Shown here: positions 47,463-58,828 of the stretch, piece by piece
Layout: each line of letters begins with the position of its first letter
Position numbering within the stretch: the stretch's first letter is position 1
Assembly: GCA_024663395.1 (NCBI GenBank)
Contig: JANFAH010000002.1
Location: forward strand, 1,922,001 to 1,986,000
Direction of reading: 5' to 3'
Length of the DNA stretch: 64,000 nucleotides
DNA from: Pisolithus tinctorius
Lineage: Eukaryota > Basidiomycota > Agaricomycetes > Boletales > Pisolithaceae
Notes under the pieces: model-generated
What the model saw: only the letters and a program-made list of their open reading frames with translations
What the model was told of the DNA's origin: nothing
Database searches by the model: none
Program-made: the position numbers and the translations under genes

Positions 47463-50400
47463 TTAGAAATCGACTTCCAGGCGATTGAAGGTAGGGACAG
47501 TTTCGGTAAAGTTTTCCAGGGGTTTGAAGAGGGAGGAGAAAAGGGAGGAATCCATGCCACGGAGTTTTCGAGGGGCAGAAGGGTTACGGCGATGGAAGTC
47601 CCTGACAGCACCAGGGGCAGACTTCAAAGCGGACTCAGGTTCCCAAGTGCGATCTTCGTCGTGATACCCCTTCCAATGGATGAGATACTCAAGCCTGTTC
47701 CTTTTCAGGCGAGAATCAGCGACGTAGTCCACCTCAAACTCTTCATCGCCTTCATGTCCTACCACCGGTCCTGGACGAGTAATGGTTTGGCCCTCCAAAG
47801 GTCCCCTGTATGGTTTCACCCGAGAAACATTAACAACTGGGTGGATTTTGAGGGTCTTAGGAAGTTTCAACTCTACCGCATTGGGCTTGAGTGAAATAAC
47901 CTTGTAGGGGCCAATCCACCGTTCTGTGAGTTTCCTGGAGGGGCGGCCCGAGAGAGAGATGCGGGAGGTTTCCAGCCAGACCATGTCACCAACTGAGTAG
48001 GGAGGGGCGTCAGAATGAGACGTGTCTGCAGACACCCTCATCCATTCTGCAGCTTTATCTAAAGCCTTCTTTGTGTCCTCCAAAACCCTGGTGAGGTCAA
48101 CGGCATGATCCGTAGCCGCCTCTGCCTTGGAAAGGAAGGGTTCTACACCCATCCTGGGAGTGTAAGAACGAGTGACCGAGAAGGGGCTCTTGCCAGTAGA
48201 CTCCTGTCATTTATTATTGTAGGAGAACTGAGCGACCTTGAGCCAAGAAGGCCAAGAGTCTTGGCGGTCATTGACAAAAAGGCGGAGATACTGCTGTAGG
48301 TCCTGGTTAAGGCGTTCCGTTTGACCATCAGTTTGGGGGTGGAAAGCGGTGGAGAGCTTGGGTTTGACCCCAAGCATTTTGCAGAGCTCAGAGGTGAACG
48401 CGCTGGTAAACTGAGGGCTGCGATCAGAAATGACGGAGGATGGTAAGCCATGTTGAGTCCAGACATGGTCGTGGAAAAGTTCTGCCGTTTGTAACGAAGA
48501 CACCTCCTTGACAGTAGGGGCAAAGACCACCTCTTTTGAAAACCTGTCCACTACCACCATGACGTTGTCGAAACCCTGTGCTTCAGGTAACTCCATGAAG
48601 TCAACCGAGATGTCAGTCCAGGGGCATTCTGGAACAGGGTTTGGAAGGAGTTTTCCTGCAGGAGGGGTCCTAGAACTCTTGGCCATCTGGCAATGGTGAC
48701 ATGCTGAGACATAGTCTCTAACAGTGGCTGTCATTCCCGGCCAGACATAGTTACGGGAGACGAGCTCTAGGGTCTTTTTCCAACCAGGGTGTCCTGCGAC
48801 TGGGGTGTCGTGATGTTTTTCAAGGCAGTGCATCCTGACAGCAGGTGGGACATAGACCTTCCCTTGACAGACGTACAACCCCTCTGTGAGGACAGAACCC
48901 TCTGGTTGCGGTGTTACCGAGGAGGCGGACTTCAGGGCGATGACAAGGTCAGTGTCCTCTCCCACCACCAAGGTAGCTGCCACCCTGGAGGGATCGAGCA
49001 ATGTGACCCCTTGATTATCTGACCCTTTCGGCTCGTGATCCTCTCTCCTAGAAAGGGCGTCAGCCTTAGCCATTGAAGACCCGGGCTTATACACCAGCTT
49101 GTAGTTGAAGCGAGAGAGGTACTGGGCCCAGCGTGCCTGGCAGCGATCTAGATTTTGTGCCTTCATGAAGTACTGGAGGTTAGCGTGGTCAGTCCAGATT
49201 TCAAACTGGTAAGGGGTGGCTTCAAGGTAATGTCGCCATGTCTCCAGAGCACGAATTATGGCCAGCATCTCTTTATCAAAGACCTGGTAGTTTTGTTCTG
49301 GCGGAGACATGGAGTGAGAATAGAAGGCAACAGGGCGCCAGAGGTCATCCTCGCATTTTACGGAGAGCACGGCTCCAGTGGCAAAGTCTGAGGCATCCAT
49401 TTCTAAGCGGAATTCCTTGTCTTGATCCGGAAAAGCGAGGACAGGAGCGGTGGTAAAGGCGACCTTTAAAGCATCAAAGGCTTGTTGTTCTTGGGGGCCC
49501 CAAGTCCAGAGCTGGTCTTTTCTTGTGAGGTCATTGAGCGGTCGGGCAATCTGTGCAAAGTCTTTGATGAAACGGCGGTAGAAGTTTGCTAGTCCCAAGA
49601 AGGCTCGCACTGAGCGGACCTTTGTGGGAACTGGCCACTCTGTTATGGCTTTAACCTTGCTTTCATCCATGCTGACCCCCTCAGTTCCAACCACCATGCC
49701 CAGGAACTCCACCTGTTTTTGCTTGAAGAAGCACTTTTCTGGTTTGACGAAGAGGTCATTTTCCTCTAGCCTTCTCAGTACCTCCAGGACTATCCTGTCA
49801 TGCTCCTTTTCATCACCTGTCCTTGTGAAGATCATCAGGTCATCGATATAGACCATGAGGACGTCCTCCATATCACCGAAGATGTCGTTCATCATGTTCT
49901 GGAAGGTAGACAGTGAGTTGCAGAGACCAAAGTACATGACCAGTGGCTCATATGCTCCTTTATGAGTGACGAAGGCAGCCTTCCACTCGTCTCCTTCCTT
50001 TACGCAAACATTGTTGTATCCCCATCGGAGATCCATCTTGGTGAAGAGTTTACAGCCCTTAAGCTTGTCGACGAGCTGAGAAATAAGGGGGAGAGGGTAC
50101 GCATTCTTAACTGTATGTTCATTGAGATACCGATAGTCTTGCACCATGCATTTCTTTCCATCCTTCTTTGGAACGAAGAAGACAGGGGAGGTCTGGGGCG
50201 ACTTCGAGGGACGTATATATCCCTTACGTAGTTGGTCCTCAAGGAAGTCCGACACCTCCTTTTGTTCTTCTACAGAGAGCAGGATGAGATGACCTCGTTT
50301 GGGAGTGAAGGTCTCCTTCAGGTCGATGGCATGATCCCATGGTTTACAAAGCAGCATTCTTTCCGACTCTTCCTTTGAGAAGACCTTCAGGTACTGGTGG

Positions 50401-51167
50401 TACTCCTTTGGGATGAGTTCTTCAGTAGTACCAGCCCGGAGCCTGGTGGAGCGAAGCTTCGGATAGAGATACTCCATATCTTGTGCCTCTTGTTCTTCAG
50501 CTATCCTCTCTGCCCTTGTTTTTGGGGCAAGATCATGACACTCACGGGGACATCGGGACAGTTTCACCTGCTTGGTCTCCCAGCACACCTCCGGATTGTG
50601 TTTTCGTAGCCAGGTATAACCGAGTATGAGGGGGTGGGTACCGAGCGTAGTGACCTGAGCCCAGACAGACTCTCGGTGTCCCTGGTAGTTCATGACGAGG
50701 GAGGCAACATGCGTGATGTTTCCTGCTACGTTAGGAGTTCCATCAACGTTGAGGACAGCCACGGGTCGGCCAAGCTTGATCAGCAGGACGTCATTTTCAT
50801 CGGCCCATTTCTTGTCCAAGAAGGTATCGTTGGCTCCTGAATCCACCAATGCTTTTACATTCCTTTTCTTTTCTCGTCCTTCCAACACCACTTCTAATTC
50901 CAACTCTGCTTTTGGATCTGCCGTTCTTATTTTTGGGGTTTCTTTTGTTCTCTGGATAGGTGTGTTTTTATTTTTATCGCAAGAGGAATTAAGCACCGGC
51001 AGTTTTACATCCGTGGCCGTGCCCACTGGGGTCGCCTCTTCAGATGGTACAGTAGTCTCCGAGTTAAATATATCCTGCTCAGTAGAGAGATTGTCAACGC
51101 CTAAGAGAGAAAACTTATTATATACGTAGCCAGTGGAGACCCAATCCTCTACTGGCCGAACTCTTTT
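47463..51167 (-). pseudogene. Pol of chromovirus: protease, RT, RNase H, integrase, chromodomain
   Basis: The pol frame is open from the slippery site at 51164-51170. Protease: ALVDSGANDTFLD (about 50850). Reverse transcriptase: VPKKDGKKCMVQDYRYLNEH and the active site YIDDLMIF (about 49850). RNase H: FRLEMDASDFATGAVL. Integrase: H2C2 finger (HHDTPVAGHPGWKKTLELV then CHHCQMAK), then DISVDFMELP, ISDRSPQFTS and QTERLNQDLQ for the D,D,E triad. One TGA (48207-48209) breaks the integrase after FSYNNK. The frame then continues to a chromodomain near the C-terminus (EVDYVADSRLKRNRLEYLIH, WKGYHDEDRTWEP), which directs such elements to heterochromatin. With a single stop this is the least decayed pol in the window. 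Confidence 0.92.
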
Positions 51168-51892
51168 CCCTGACTCTTCATTTCATTGATCTGCTTGTCA
51201 TAGAAGAAGGCCTGCATTTCTTCGAACGACATCTGACGGAGGACGGTTTCTTGTGCTTCCTGTGTTACCTCCCGTATGCTGGGTCTAGCAGGCCCCTTTC
51301 CTTTAGTACGGGGGCAGTCACACTTGTAGTGGTTCCCCTGGCAGTCGAAACACTTAATATGAGAAGGGACGGGACGAGGGGGAAAGCGAGCAGCGCCAAT
51401 TTCCATAGGAGCGCCACGACCGGGTTGAGTACCGGTAGGAGTGAAGCGGGGGGAGTATGAGGGGCGGTTATATGAGGAGCGGGGAGCGGGTTCGTCAGGG
51501 TAGTGATTATACAGAAGCTTAAAGCGGTCCCTGGCAAGGGTGGCTTTGCGAAATGCGACGGTCATTTGGAGATAGTTGCCCTGTGTATATCCCCTCCTTA
51601 GGGCTTCCTTAACGATGGCGGGATGTACAGCATTCTCCAGAAGGAAGCCAGCGGTTTCGTCAGTGACTCGTCCCTGGACCTTTAGGGACTCGAACTTTGC
51701 ATAGAACTCTTCATAGCGAGAGTTCCCCTGGTGCATAGTGCGCATCTGAGCTTTGGCCCACTCCACATCCGTTTGAGGGGCGAAGAACCTATCAATATCT
51801 TCTATCATCTCGGCCGTGTCAGGCCATACCCCAGTGACGATTGCGAGCGAAAACTTGGCCTGAGCAAATCTTCCAGCTACAGGGCCTGTCAT
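51149..51892 (-). pseudogene. Gag of chromovirus, N-terminally truncated
   Basis: Minus-strand frame of 247 codons: capsid-like part (VTGVWPDTAEMIEDIDRFFA), arginine/proline-rich linker, and a CX2CX4HX4C zinc knuckle (CFDCQGNHYKCDC, about 51350). It ends at a natural TAG (51149-51151). The ATG at 51892 is internal to the original protein; upstream coding is lost at the junction with the LTR at 51897. Confidence 0.88.
51164..51170 (-). promoter_or_regulatory. Programmed -1 frameshift site, gag/pol of chromovirus
   Basis: On the minus strand G GGA AAA is in gag phase, matching the X XXY YYZ slippery heptamer. It sits 13 bases before the gag stop codon. Slipping back one base puts the ribosome into the pol frame, which is open from here through the protease. 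I did not work out a downstream RNA structure. Confidence 0.75.
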
Positions 51893-51896
51893 ACGG

Positions 51897-52257
51897 TGTA
51901 GGAATAGGTAAAATAGGATTTACCTAGAATGGTAATAGTCAGTAATGGGCGAGTTTAGTGCTCGACCCAAAAGGGAGGTTCTCTCTGGAGAAAGAAGTGT
52001 AGTAAAAAGTAAAAAATGCGAACGAAATGCGAGTCAAAATCACCCTGCTACTGAGGGCCTGTGACATGTACTTCGTTGTTCTGGTAAACTGAACTTGCGC
52101 GAACACAGCACACGTGCTTAGTCAGCGACGCGGCTGCTCGTCACCAAGTCCAGGGGTACAAACACAAAAACAAAGGCAAGAAATAAAACAAGTCCTTCCA
52201 CCCCTAAACTCCTGACCAAGACGGATTCTCCTAGGGAACTTGAACTCGTTCCCTACA
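51897..52257 (-). repeat. 3' LTR of copy B
   Basis: Plus strand starts TGTAGGAATAGG and ends GTTCCCTACA; 99% identical to 58468-58828. Confidence 0.93.
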
Positions 52258-53064
52258 TCCGAGGGGTGGTTTAGAATTCGACCGTCCTCGGTCACTCTCC
52301 TCCTCACACAAACATCCTCATCCTCGCATCTGCTTCCCTCAACCTCACCACATATCCTCATGCCCTTCAAACACAACTCTTCACCCCTAACCTCCTCACT
52401 ACTTGAACATGACCCCCTTCCTTCCCAAAACACGCTCCTGATCTCGCTGAACAACCCTCTTCATCCTCAAAACCTTTCGCCCTCGAACACAACCCTTTCC
52501 ACCTACAGAGTGCCACCTGGCCTCTCAAACACACACCCTGCCTCTCGAACACTCCCCTCAAGGCCCAAACCTCGAACCAAAAGACGACGGAGATAATCTC
52601 CAGGCAAGTGAACAAGTGAGTAATAAATCGAGTGCAGAGCGAGTCAATGACAGCTCTTCGAGGCACAGTCTTTGTGCGAAACAGTAACAGAGTGTAATGC
52701 AGCTCAGCGGCTGGTACAGCGGATGCTGGCCCTCTACGAGGCAGCTCGAAGACGTATATATGTACCTAAAACAAATCTCGATCAGTCGTGTATTTACTAT
52801 CCTTATACGCATATGTGCTCTCGACTACTGCTCGTCCTTAAGACGATTTAGCACCAAGAAAAAACAATGGAACTCGAAACTATAAGTCGGGGTGAGTAGA
52901 ATCACCCGAAGGTTAGCACGACTCGGTTGAACGACGTCGCTCGAAGCAAAACTCAAACGAAAGAAAAACTATATATATACGCTCACCGGGACCTTCGCTC
53001 CGTCCACCCGTCCCATTCCTATTTTCACAGTCTCGACTCGCTGTGCACGCGCGCCCTTGATTTC
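52258..53064 (-). other. Non-coding 3' region of copy B
   Basis: Matches 900-1760 of copy A in inverted orientation, without the expanded 21-bp array. Small open frames conserved in both copies (for example 52122-52454 and 1564-1896) run into the LTR and are probably not genes. Confidence 0.6.
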
Positions 53065-56000
53065 TCATACTTCATCCGGTATTTCGTCTGGTGGCCGAAG
53101 CCCTTGCTCTAAGTGTCGCTGAGCGACTTCGAGTCGCCCATCTTCATTCACTACTTTTTCACTGCTAGAAACCAAGTACTTCAACGTAGCACATGTTTGA
53201 GCTCTAATAAAACCTGTCACCTTTAGTTCGTAGATCCTTGAGCCTCCTTCAGTGATAGGTCTTCGACCCCGACGGGTGAAGGTGCTAACTTTGTTCGATC
53301 TTGGTCGTTGGCCTTCAACCTCACAGTCGGGTGGACAAAGTCTTGATGCTAAATACTGATGAACAGCTTCGAGCCGTCCATCCCCATCGATCGCCTTTTC
53401 CTTCGCACCAGGGTGCCTGTACCTCGCAGTAGATAATGTTCGAATCAAAACCGAAAAGGGCACCTTGGCTTCAAATTTCCCCTTCCTGAGTTTCGTCAAT
53501 AGCTCTTCACACTCTACCCATGAACTCGCGCTGTCTTCTTTTCCTTCTGATATCAGCAGCCGTGCTCCGACTTTGTCAAGTACCTTGGACCCATAGATTC
53601 GTGAGTGGAACGTCATAAAAACAAGAGACAAAAATGAGCGCTCGGGGTCTAGTTTGGGTTCGCTCGACATGGTAGAGGAGTAAGAGGGAGGAGGAACGAG
53701 CTCGTTCCCAGCAAGTAGGATTGTGCGCGTGATGTTCCCGTTGTAGGTACAATCGAACAGACTTCCGCTGCCACCTATCTGGCTGTCTCTGGACCCGAAC
53801 ACCCCTTGGGCATCATTATATGCGTCGAACGGCTTCTCCAGGTAGGGCACTCGTTCGTCGACATTCACGACGTCAGTGCTGTCAAATACGACGCCTGCAG
53901 AACTCGTGTAGACGAGCCTACAGACACCAGCTGTGATGGCTGCTTCGATGATGGCTCGGGTGCCTTCGACGTAACCCCTGAAGTAGACGGAGGGGTCTCT
54001 CGCGCCTTGCCGTAGTAAGGCATTCTGTACAATATATGTAACACCTGATCTCTCCAATATATCCAACACGTCCTGTTCATCTGTGGTGTCCCCCGAATAA
54101 AATGGGACATCATGATGTCTCTGCACAATATCCAACATGGGGATGGTGTCTCCCCTCGCTAACTGCTCGACGGCGTGTCGACCTAAAATTTCGCTTCGAT
54201 CGACGGTAAGGTAGGCTTCTTCTTCTTCAAAGGACGCGGTCGCAGGTCGTCCCAATCCGGACCTTTGTACTGTAGGCGCGTCGACACTCGAAGGTTCATT
54301 GATACTCTGTAAAAATTCGCGTTCCCTAAAATGCAGTAGCTGTAAGCAAAATGGTCTAAGGAAATAACTAAAACTTGGGCTGTGGAGCCCACTCGGTGTG
54401 GTCTCGATACTCTTCGCATGTTGTGTATCCTGTCGCGACTTCAAATCTCGCCTTCGTGTTGCTATTCGTGCTAAGTCTTGTGTGCGAGTCCACCGAGTCG
54501 CTTCGAGCTTGTTTCTTGTGGCACTTCATGGCCGTCGTACTTGTCGCGCTGTAAATCGACGTGTTCTATCTTCGAAGCTGTCGCTTACTCTAGTACGATG
54601 TAGCAGTAAGTAGAAAGTTGCGAAATTAAAGCTAAAACCTGAGCCGTCACGCTCAGTATATATGCTCGTCGGATCCCATGTTTCCGAGGATCGCTGCTGT
54701 AAATTGAACCGTAGTCGCCGCGCTAGTCCCGCGATACTTCCGTGTGATCTTCGTACTTGTCGCTCTGTGACCCGCTGCGATCTTCCTTCGAAGTCGTCGT
54801 CTATTCTAGAATAACCTATCTGTGAGTAAAAAGTTGCGCGACTAAAATAGAGACTCGGGCTGTCGCGCTCAGTGCCCATGTCTGTCGGATCTCGTATCTT
54901 CGGTGATCGTTGCCATAGATCGAACTGTAGTCTTCGTAGTTGTTTCGCCGTACTTCGTTCATGGTTTGTTGTAGCTTCGTTGATACCTTGTAAAAAGTCA
55001 CACTCCCTAAAACGGCATAGGTGTAAGTAAAACAGCTTAAAGACAAAACTAAGACTTGGGCCTTGGAGCCCACTCGGTGTGGTTTCAACACTGTCTGCAC
55101 GCCGCGCATCTTGCTCTGAGTCCGAATTCCTCTGTCGTGCTGCCATTTGTAGCAGTTCTTGTATACGAGTCCGCAGAGTCGCTCCAAACGTTCCTCTTGT
55201 GACTCTTCTTGGTTTCGCTCGTCGCTCTGTAAGTTGCTGCGTCCTTTCTTCTGATTCATTGTCTATTCTAGAAAAATGTACCTGTAAGTAAAAAGTTATG
55301 AAACAAAAACAAAAACTTGAGTCGTCGGGCTCCATTTCCACGTTCGTCGGATGTCGTATCCTCGACGATCGCCATTGACGTTCGTGCATAGATTCTTGAG
55401 CCTTGATCACAGGGACACTGGTTGCATTTCATCGCAAGTGTCTGCCGTCCATTGCACCTCGTTCCCAGTGAACGGCTGTTCTAGCCTTGCACGGCCACCG
55501 ATCTGTTTCGAGCCTTGTTGTCGTCGTTGTTGCTGTCCCTGTAGTCGCTGTCGTTGTCCCTTGTACCGCGATCGTTGTCCATCGTAGACATCTGGCCTCC
55601 CTAGAATAACGAAGGTGTAAGTAAACTATCATAGGACTAAAACAGAACTTCGAGCGTTCGAGCTCGGTGGTCTTCATCGCGCATTGTTTCCTTCGGATGG
55701 CAATTCTTGCCCCGTGTCGCACTCGTCGTAGGTACCTTTCCGCCCTAGAATAAGGTAGTTGTAAGTAAAACATTCCGAAATCTAAACAAACCGATGAGCC
55801 GTTAGGCTCAGTATCTGCACTCCTCGCACCCCATTCCCATCGAATGGCACTTCCACTCTCACACGAGCGTTGGTCCGCGCTCAGTGCAACCGTCTTTGTT
55901 GTTCCTTGTACCGTGATCGCTTGGACGTCGGCCAGTTTCCATCGCATGTACCAGCTTTCTCCTGCGTAGAATAGCTGTAAGTAAAACGTTTCAAAACTAA

Positions 56001-57144
56001 AACAAACCTGCGAGCCATTGGGCTCTCCATCTGCACTCTTCGCACCCCGTTTCCATCGAGTGGTGCATCCGATCTCACCCAGCCGTTGATCTGCGCTAAG
56101 TAAAGTCATTGTCGTCGTTGCTGTCGCTTGGGTTGCTGCCGTTGTTGTCCTCACTGCTGCCGCCATTCGTTCGTAGTCCATCGTTGACCCTCGAATTGCG
56201 ATCGCGAGGGCCTCCATTGTGCTTCGTCGCGTATGTCCGTTTTCCCTAGAATAGAGTAGATGTAAGTAAAATGTACTGAGATCATAACAAACCTTTGCTC
56301 CGTCGAGCCCAGAACCCGCGCTCCTCGTGCCTCGTCTCCACAAGATGGCTGTTCCAGCCTCGCATGGCTGTCGCTCTGAGTCCAGCGCTGTCATCGTCCT
56401 TGCTCGCGCTCGTGTTGTTGTTGTCGCTCTTGTCACCATCGCTGTCGCTCGTAGTCGTGGTAGTTTCCATATGGTACCTTGTTCACCCCATTCTTCGTAT
56501 CCGATTGTCGCGATCTCGCGTAGCCAGCCTGTAACACTATAGTTGTCAGTATGTAGTACTTGAGTGTGCATGGCCACAACGCGCAAAGCGGTCACGTGAC
56601 TCCGCTTAGTCAACATCGCTGGACTTCTTCTACAAGTCCTAACACTGAGTGCGCGCGTCGATTCTCTCGACAGATTCTCGAATAAAATATATATTGCTGG
56701 CACTGCGCTGCCATGGAACATTTCAAGTGCGAGGTCGTCCACCCTCGCTGCGTGCTTCAACATTTTGATTCGCAAAATTTCTTCTGGTGGCTTCCTTCGT
56801 ATGACGAGCCTCGATGGCTCCTCGACCCAATTTCTTCTCGCAATAACCTTCGACTCGATGTGATTCATGTGCTGCGGCGCTCTGTGTGAGTCAATGACCT
56901 CGTTGTATGCCAACCTATCTGTTTCGGGACTGCCTGTGAGTATTTCGAGCCCTTCGACTTCAACTCCTGTGGGCTTCGGGTGTTCTTCGAGCCTTTCGGC
57001 TTTGAACTCGAGCAGAATCTTTGACCTGAATGGGTCATTGGTTAACTGATGCATATTTCTGCTGACTGCAGGAATTCCGAGGCCGCTCCTTTCATTACCT
57101 CGACCTCTTAGGTAGGACTCCTGTAGTGACACACCAGTAGCCAT
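53065..57144 (-). repeat. Tandem array of exon/intron-like modules
   Basis: About ten diverged units of roughly 150-290 bp follow one another on the minus strand. Each holds an exon-like part and a segment of about 45-55 bp. That segment starts GT (often GTTTGT), contains TTTTACTTACA, and ends TATTCTAG, TTTTAG or CTACAG, resembling a basidiomycete intron with a CTTAC branch site. Ends lie near 56530, 56248, 55968, 55745, 55602, 55264, 55016, 54798, 54590 and 54330. Many units stay open straight through, giving recurrent peptides of the form FYLQLxYSRE. Whether the segments are spliced, translated or neither is unknown. Confidence 0.65.
53680..54195 (-). pseudogene. ERG26: Captured fragment of ERG26 (sterol-4-alpha-carboxylate 3-dehydrogenase)
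   Basis: Inside the modular array the frame reads LGRHAVEQLARGD, DIVQRHHDVPFYSGD, VEGTRAIIEAAITAGV, LVYTSSAGVVFD, VNVDERVPYLEKPFDAYND and LFDCTYNGN. These are, in order, hallmarks of fungal C-3 sterol dehydrogenase of the ergosterol pathway (an NAD-dependent short-chain/epimerase-type enzyme on the ER). The nucleotide-binding GxxGxxG is cut, and the catalytic YxxxK reads YNDAQ with Lys lost. Two internal stretches are missing (after DAYND and before LFDCTY), so it cannot be an enzyme. The equivalent stretch of copy A (about 240-350) lacks it. It appears intron-free, which suggests capture through RNA, though this is inference. Confidence 0.85.
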
Positions 57145-57153
57145 CAGAGAAGC

Positions 57154-58356
57154 TCAATATGAACAAAAAGAAAACCCCCTTTGAGTGTTGTAATTCGCTT
57201 CGAATTCAAATGGGACTTTCGTTGTGAGTGGTTCCTCCACCAATGCAGGTTCAACTCGCTCGAGTTCTACTGCTTCCTGTAACTCAGTAGTCAGTATTCT
57301 GTTCGTACTCAAGGAAAACTCTTTCGTCTCAAAACTGGTCACTGCAGCTGCTTCAACGAACCTGCCAGGGCTTTGGTCCTCACTATTTGTCTTCTCGGGT
57401 GGGCTGTGTGGCTGCGTGTGACTTGTCAAAACTAACTTCAGTACTTTCTCGCACTCTATGTATCCTGTAGATCCCTGTATACTGGACATCAGTGAGCTGT
57501 GCATCAATGAACTCGGAAAAGACTTCGTAGGCTGTTGCTGCTTGTCCGAACTAGTTCTCTGGTCGTTTCGATGCTTGTAGTAGTCTTCCATGCTTGTTCG
57601 CGCTCGCTCTGAGCGAAATCCTTTGCGTAGTAGTTGTGTGGCTGTGTATGTTACTTGCTGCATGGGCCATGGGTCATCCGAGTGTCGCCATCGATCGTCG
57701 CGTCGCATTTTCCGAACAATTTCGCACCGGAATTCCTTGTTGAAGCCTTGTAAATAGAGGTCTTCGAGCTCGTCGGCCTCGAGTTGCTTCAAAACCCGTA
57801 GATACGTTGCTAAATCTAGAAAATAAAGTCTGTAGTTCATTAGTTCTTCCTCTGTACAAACTTCTCTTCTTGCTCGGCTGTCAATGAGGCTGTAAAGGTC
57901 ATTCCTTGAGTACTGTTGATCCCATTCCCTAGATCTGGGATATAAGCGTGCAATGGCCACTGCGAACTCGGGCCAACTCAGCTGATCTTCGATGAATTCA
58001 TACCATGAGTCCGAGACTTCGCTGCTTGCATACCAGCAGACCCATTTCACCCATTCTTGGTCATCGAAGCAATTCTCGCACTCGCAAAGACTTCGAACCT
58101 CTTCGAAATACCTAAAAAGGTCAGATGCATACCCCGAGAACCATGGTGCATCCTTCGAATGCCTCGGTGGCATTCCCTCGAGTTCTCTCGGCGCATTCTC
58201 ACGACTTCTTCGCAGAAATTCGACTATTAATTTTCCTTCGGACTTGCTTCTCAGCTCGAGAGATCTTCGACTTAGATACTTGCTCAACATTTGCTGCTCG
58301 AAAAATAGCTCTGAAAATTTTCCAAATTCCTGAGAGTAGACTGTAACTATAACCAA
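57154..58356 (-). CDS. Gag-like protein of copy B (about 400 aa)
   Basis: One open minus-strand frame. The central part (APWFSGYASDLFRYFEEVRS, then WYEFIEDQLSWPEFAVAIAR and LYSLIDSRARR) has the layout of the Gypsy gag at 39674-40363 (APKFSGRTEDITCYLEDVEQ), the retrotransposon capsid domain. No zinc knuckle is visible in this frame. Unlike the other gags here it has no premature stop, so it may still be made. Being next to the 5' LTR and the only capsid-like frame, it probably supplies packaging. The initiator used above is the first in frame and may not be the real one. Confidence 0.8.
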   Translation of the reverse strand: MVIVTVYSQEFGKFSELFFEQQMLSKYLSRRSLELRSKSEGKLIVEFLRRSRENAPRELEGMPPRHSKDAPWFSGYASDLFRYFEEVRSLCECENCFDDQEWVKWVCWYASSEVSDSWYEFIEDQLSWPEFAVAIARLYPRSREWDQQYSRNDLYSLIDSRARREVCTEEELMNYRLYFLDLATYLRVLKQLEADELEDLYLQGFNKEFRCEIVRKMRRDDRWRHSDDPWPMQQVTYTATQLLRKGFRSERARTSMEDYYKHRNDQRTSSDKQQQPTKSFPSSLMHSSLMSSIQGSTGYIECEKVLKLVLTSHTQPHSPPEKTNSEDQSPGRFVEAAAVTSFETKEFSLSTNRILTTELQEAVELERVEPALVEEPLTTKVPFEFEANYNTQRGFSFCSY

Positions 58357-58446
58357 GACTCTGAGTACTTAGCTTGTCCAACTCAACCCAGCAAAACTTC
58401 GTTCGGTGATAAAACGGTAGCTTCTTTCCCCAAAGTGGACAGAACC

Positions 58447-58465
58447 CCCCTCGCGGTGGGCTCCA
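58447..58465 (-). promoter_or_regulatory. Primer-binding site of copy B
   Basis: TGGAGCCCACCGCGAGGGG, two bases inside the 5' LTR. 17 of 19 positions match the primer-binding site of the Gypsy element at 40622-40640. Confidence 0.7.
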
Positions 58466-58467
58466 GA

Positions 58468-58828
58468 TGTAGGAATAGGTAAAATAGGATTTACCTAGAA
58501 TGGTAATAGTCAGTAATGGGCGAGTTTAGTGCTCGACCCAAAAGGGAGGTTCTCTCTGGAGAAAGAAGTGTAGTAAAAAGTAAAAAATGCGAACGAAATG
58601 CGAGTCAAAATCACCCTGCTACTGAGGGCCTGTGACATGTACTTCGTTGTTCTGGTAAACTGAACTTGCGCGAACACAGCACACGTGCTTAGTCAGCGAC
58701 GCAGCTGCTCATCACCAAGTCCAGGGGTACAAACACAAAAAAAAAGGCAAGAAATAAAACAAGTCCTTCCACCCCTAAACTCCTGACCAAGACGGATTCT
58801 CCTAGGGAACTCGAACTCGTTCCCTACA
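58468..58828 (-). repeat. 5' LTR of copy B
   Basis: Same 361 bp length as the left LTR. Four substitutions or small changes in total. Confidence 0.93.

Larger units (their letters stand above)
47080..51896 (-). mobile_element. Chromovirus (Ty3/Gypsy with chromodomain), 5'-truncated
   Basis: Gag, pol and a 3' LTR in order on the minus strand. The right end is cut inside gag by the LTR of the element at 51897, and its own 5' LTR is missing. The rest of gag is not found beyond that element either (58829 onward is unrelated DNA). Confidence 0.85.
51897..58828 (-). mobile_element. Non-autonomous LTR element with gag, modular array and captured ERG26 (copy B)
   Basis: It is bounded by two 361-bp LTRs with only four differences. 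Order on the minus strand: 5' LTR (58468-58828), primer-binding site, gag (58356-57154), a long array of exon/intron-like modules (57144-53065) with an inserted host-gene fragment, a non-coding stretch, and the 3' LTR. No protease, reverse transcriptase, RNase H or integrase is visible. Flanks do not match each other: chromovirus gag on the left, CCGG-rich DNA on the right. Four-base flanks are ACGG and CCGG. Confidence 0.85.

Noticed and set aside
52122..52454. 110-codon frame conserved at 1564-1896 and 52122-52454
   Set aside because: It starts outside and runs into the LTR; conservation is explained by DNA-level homology of the element copies.
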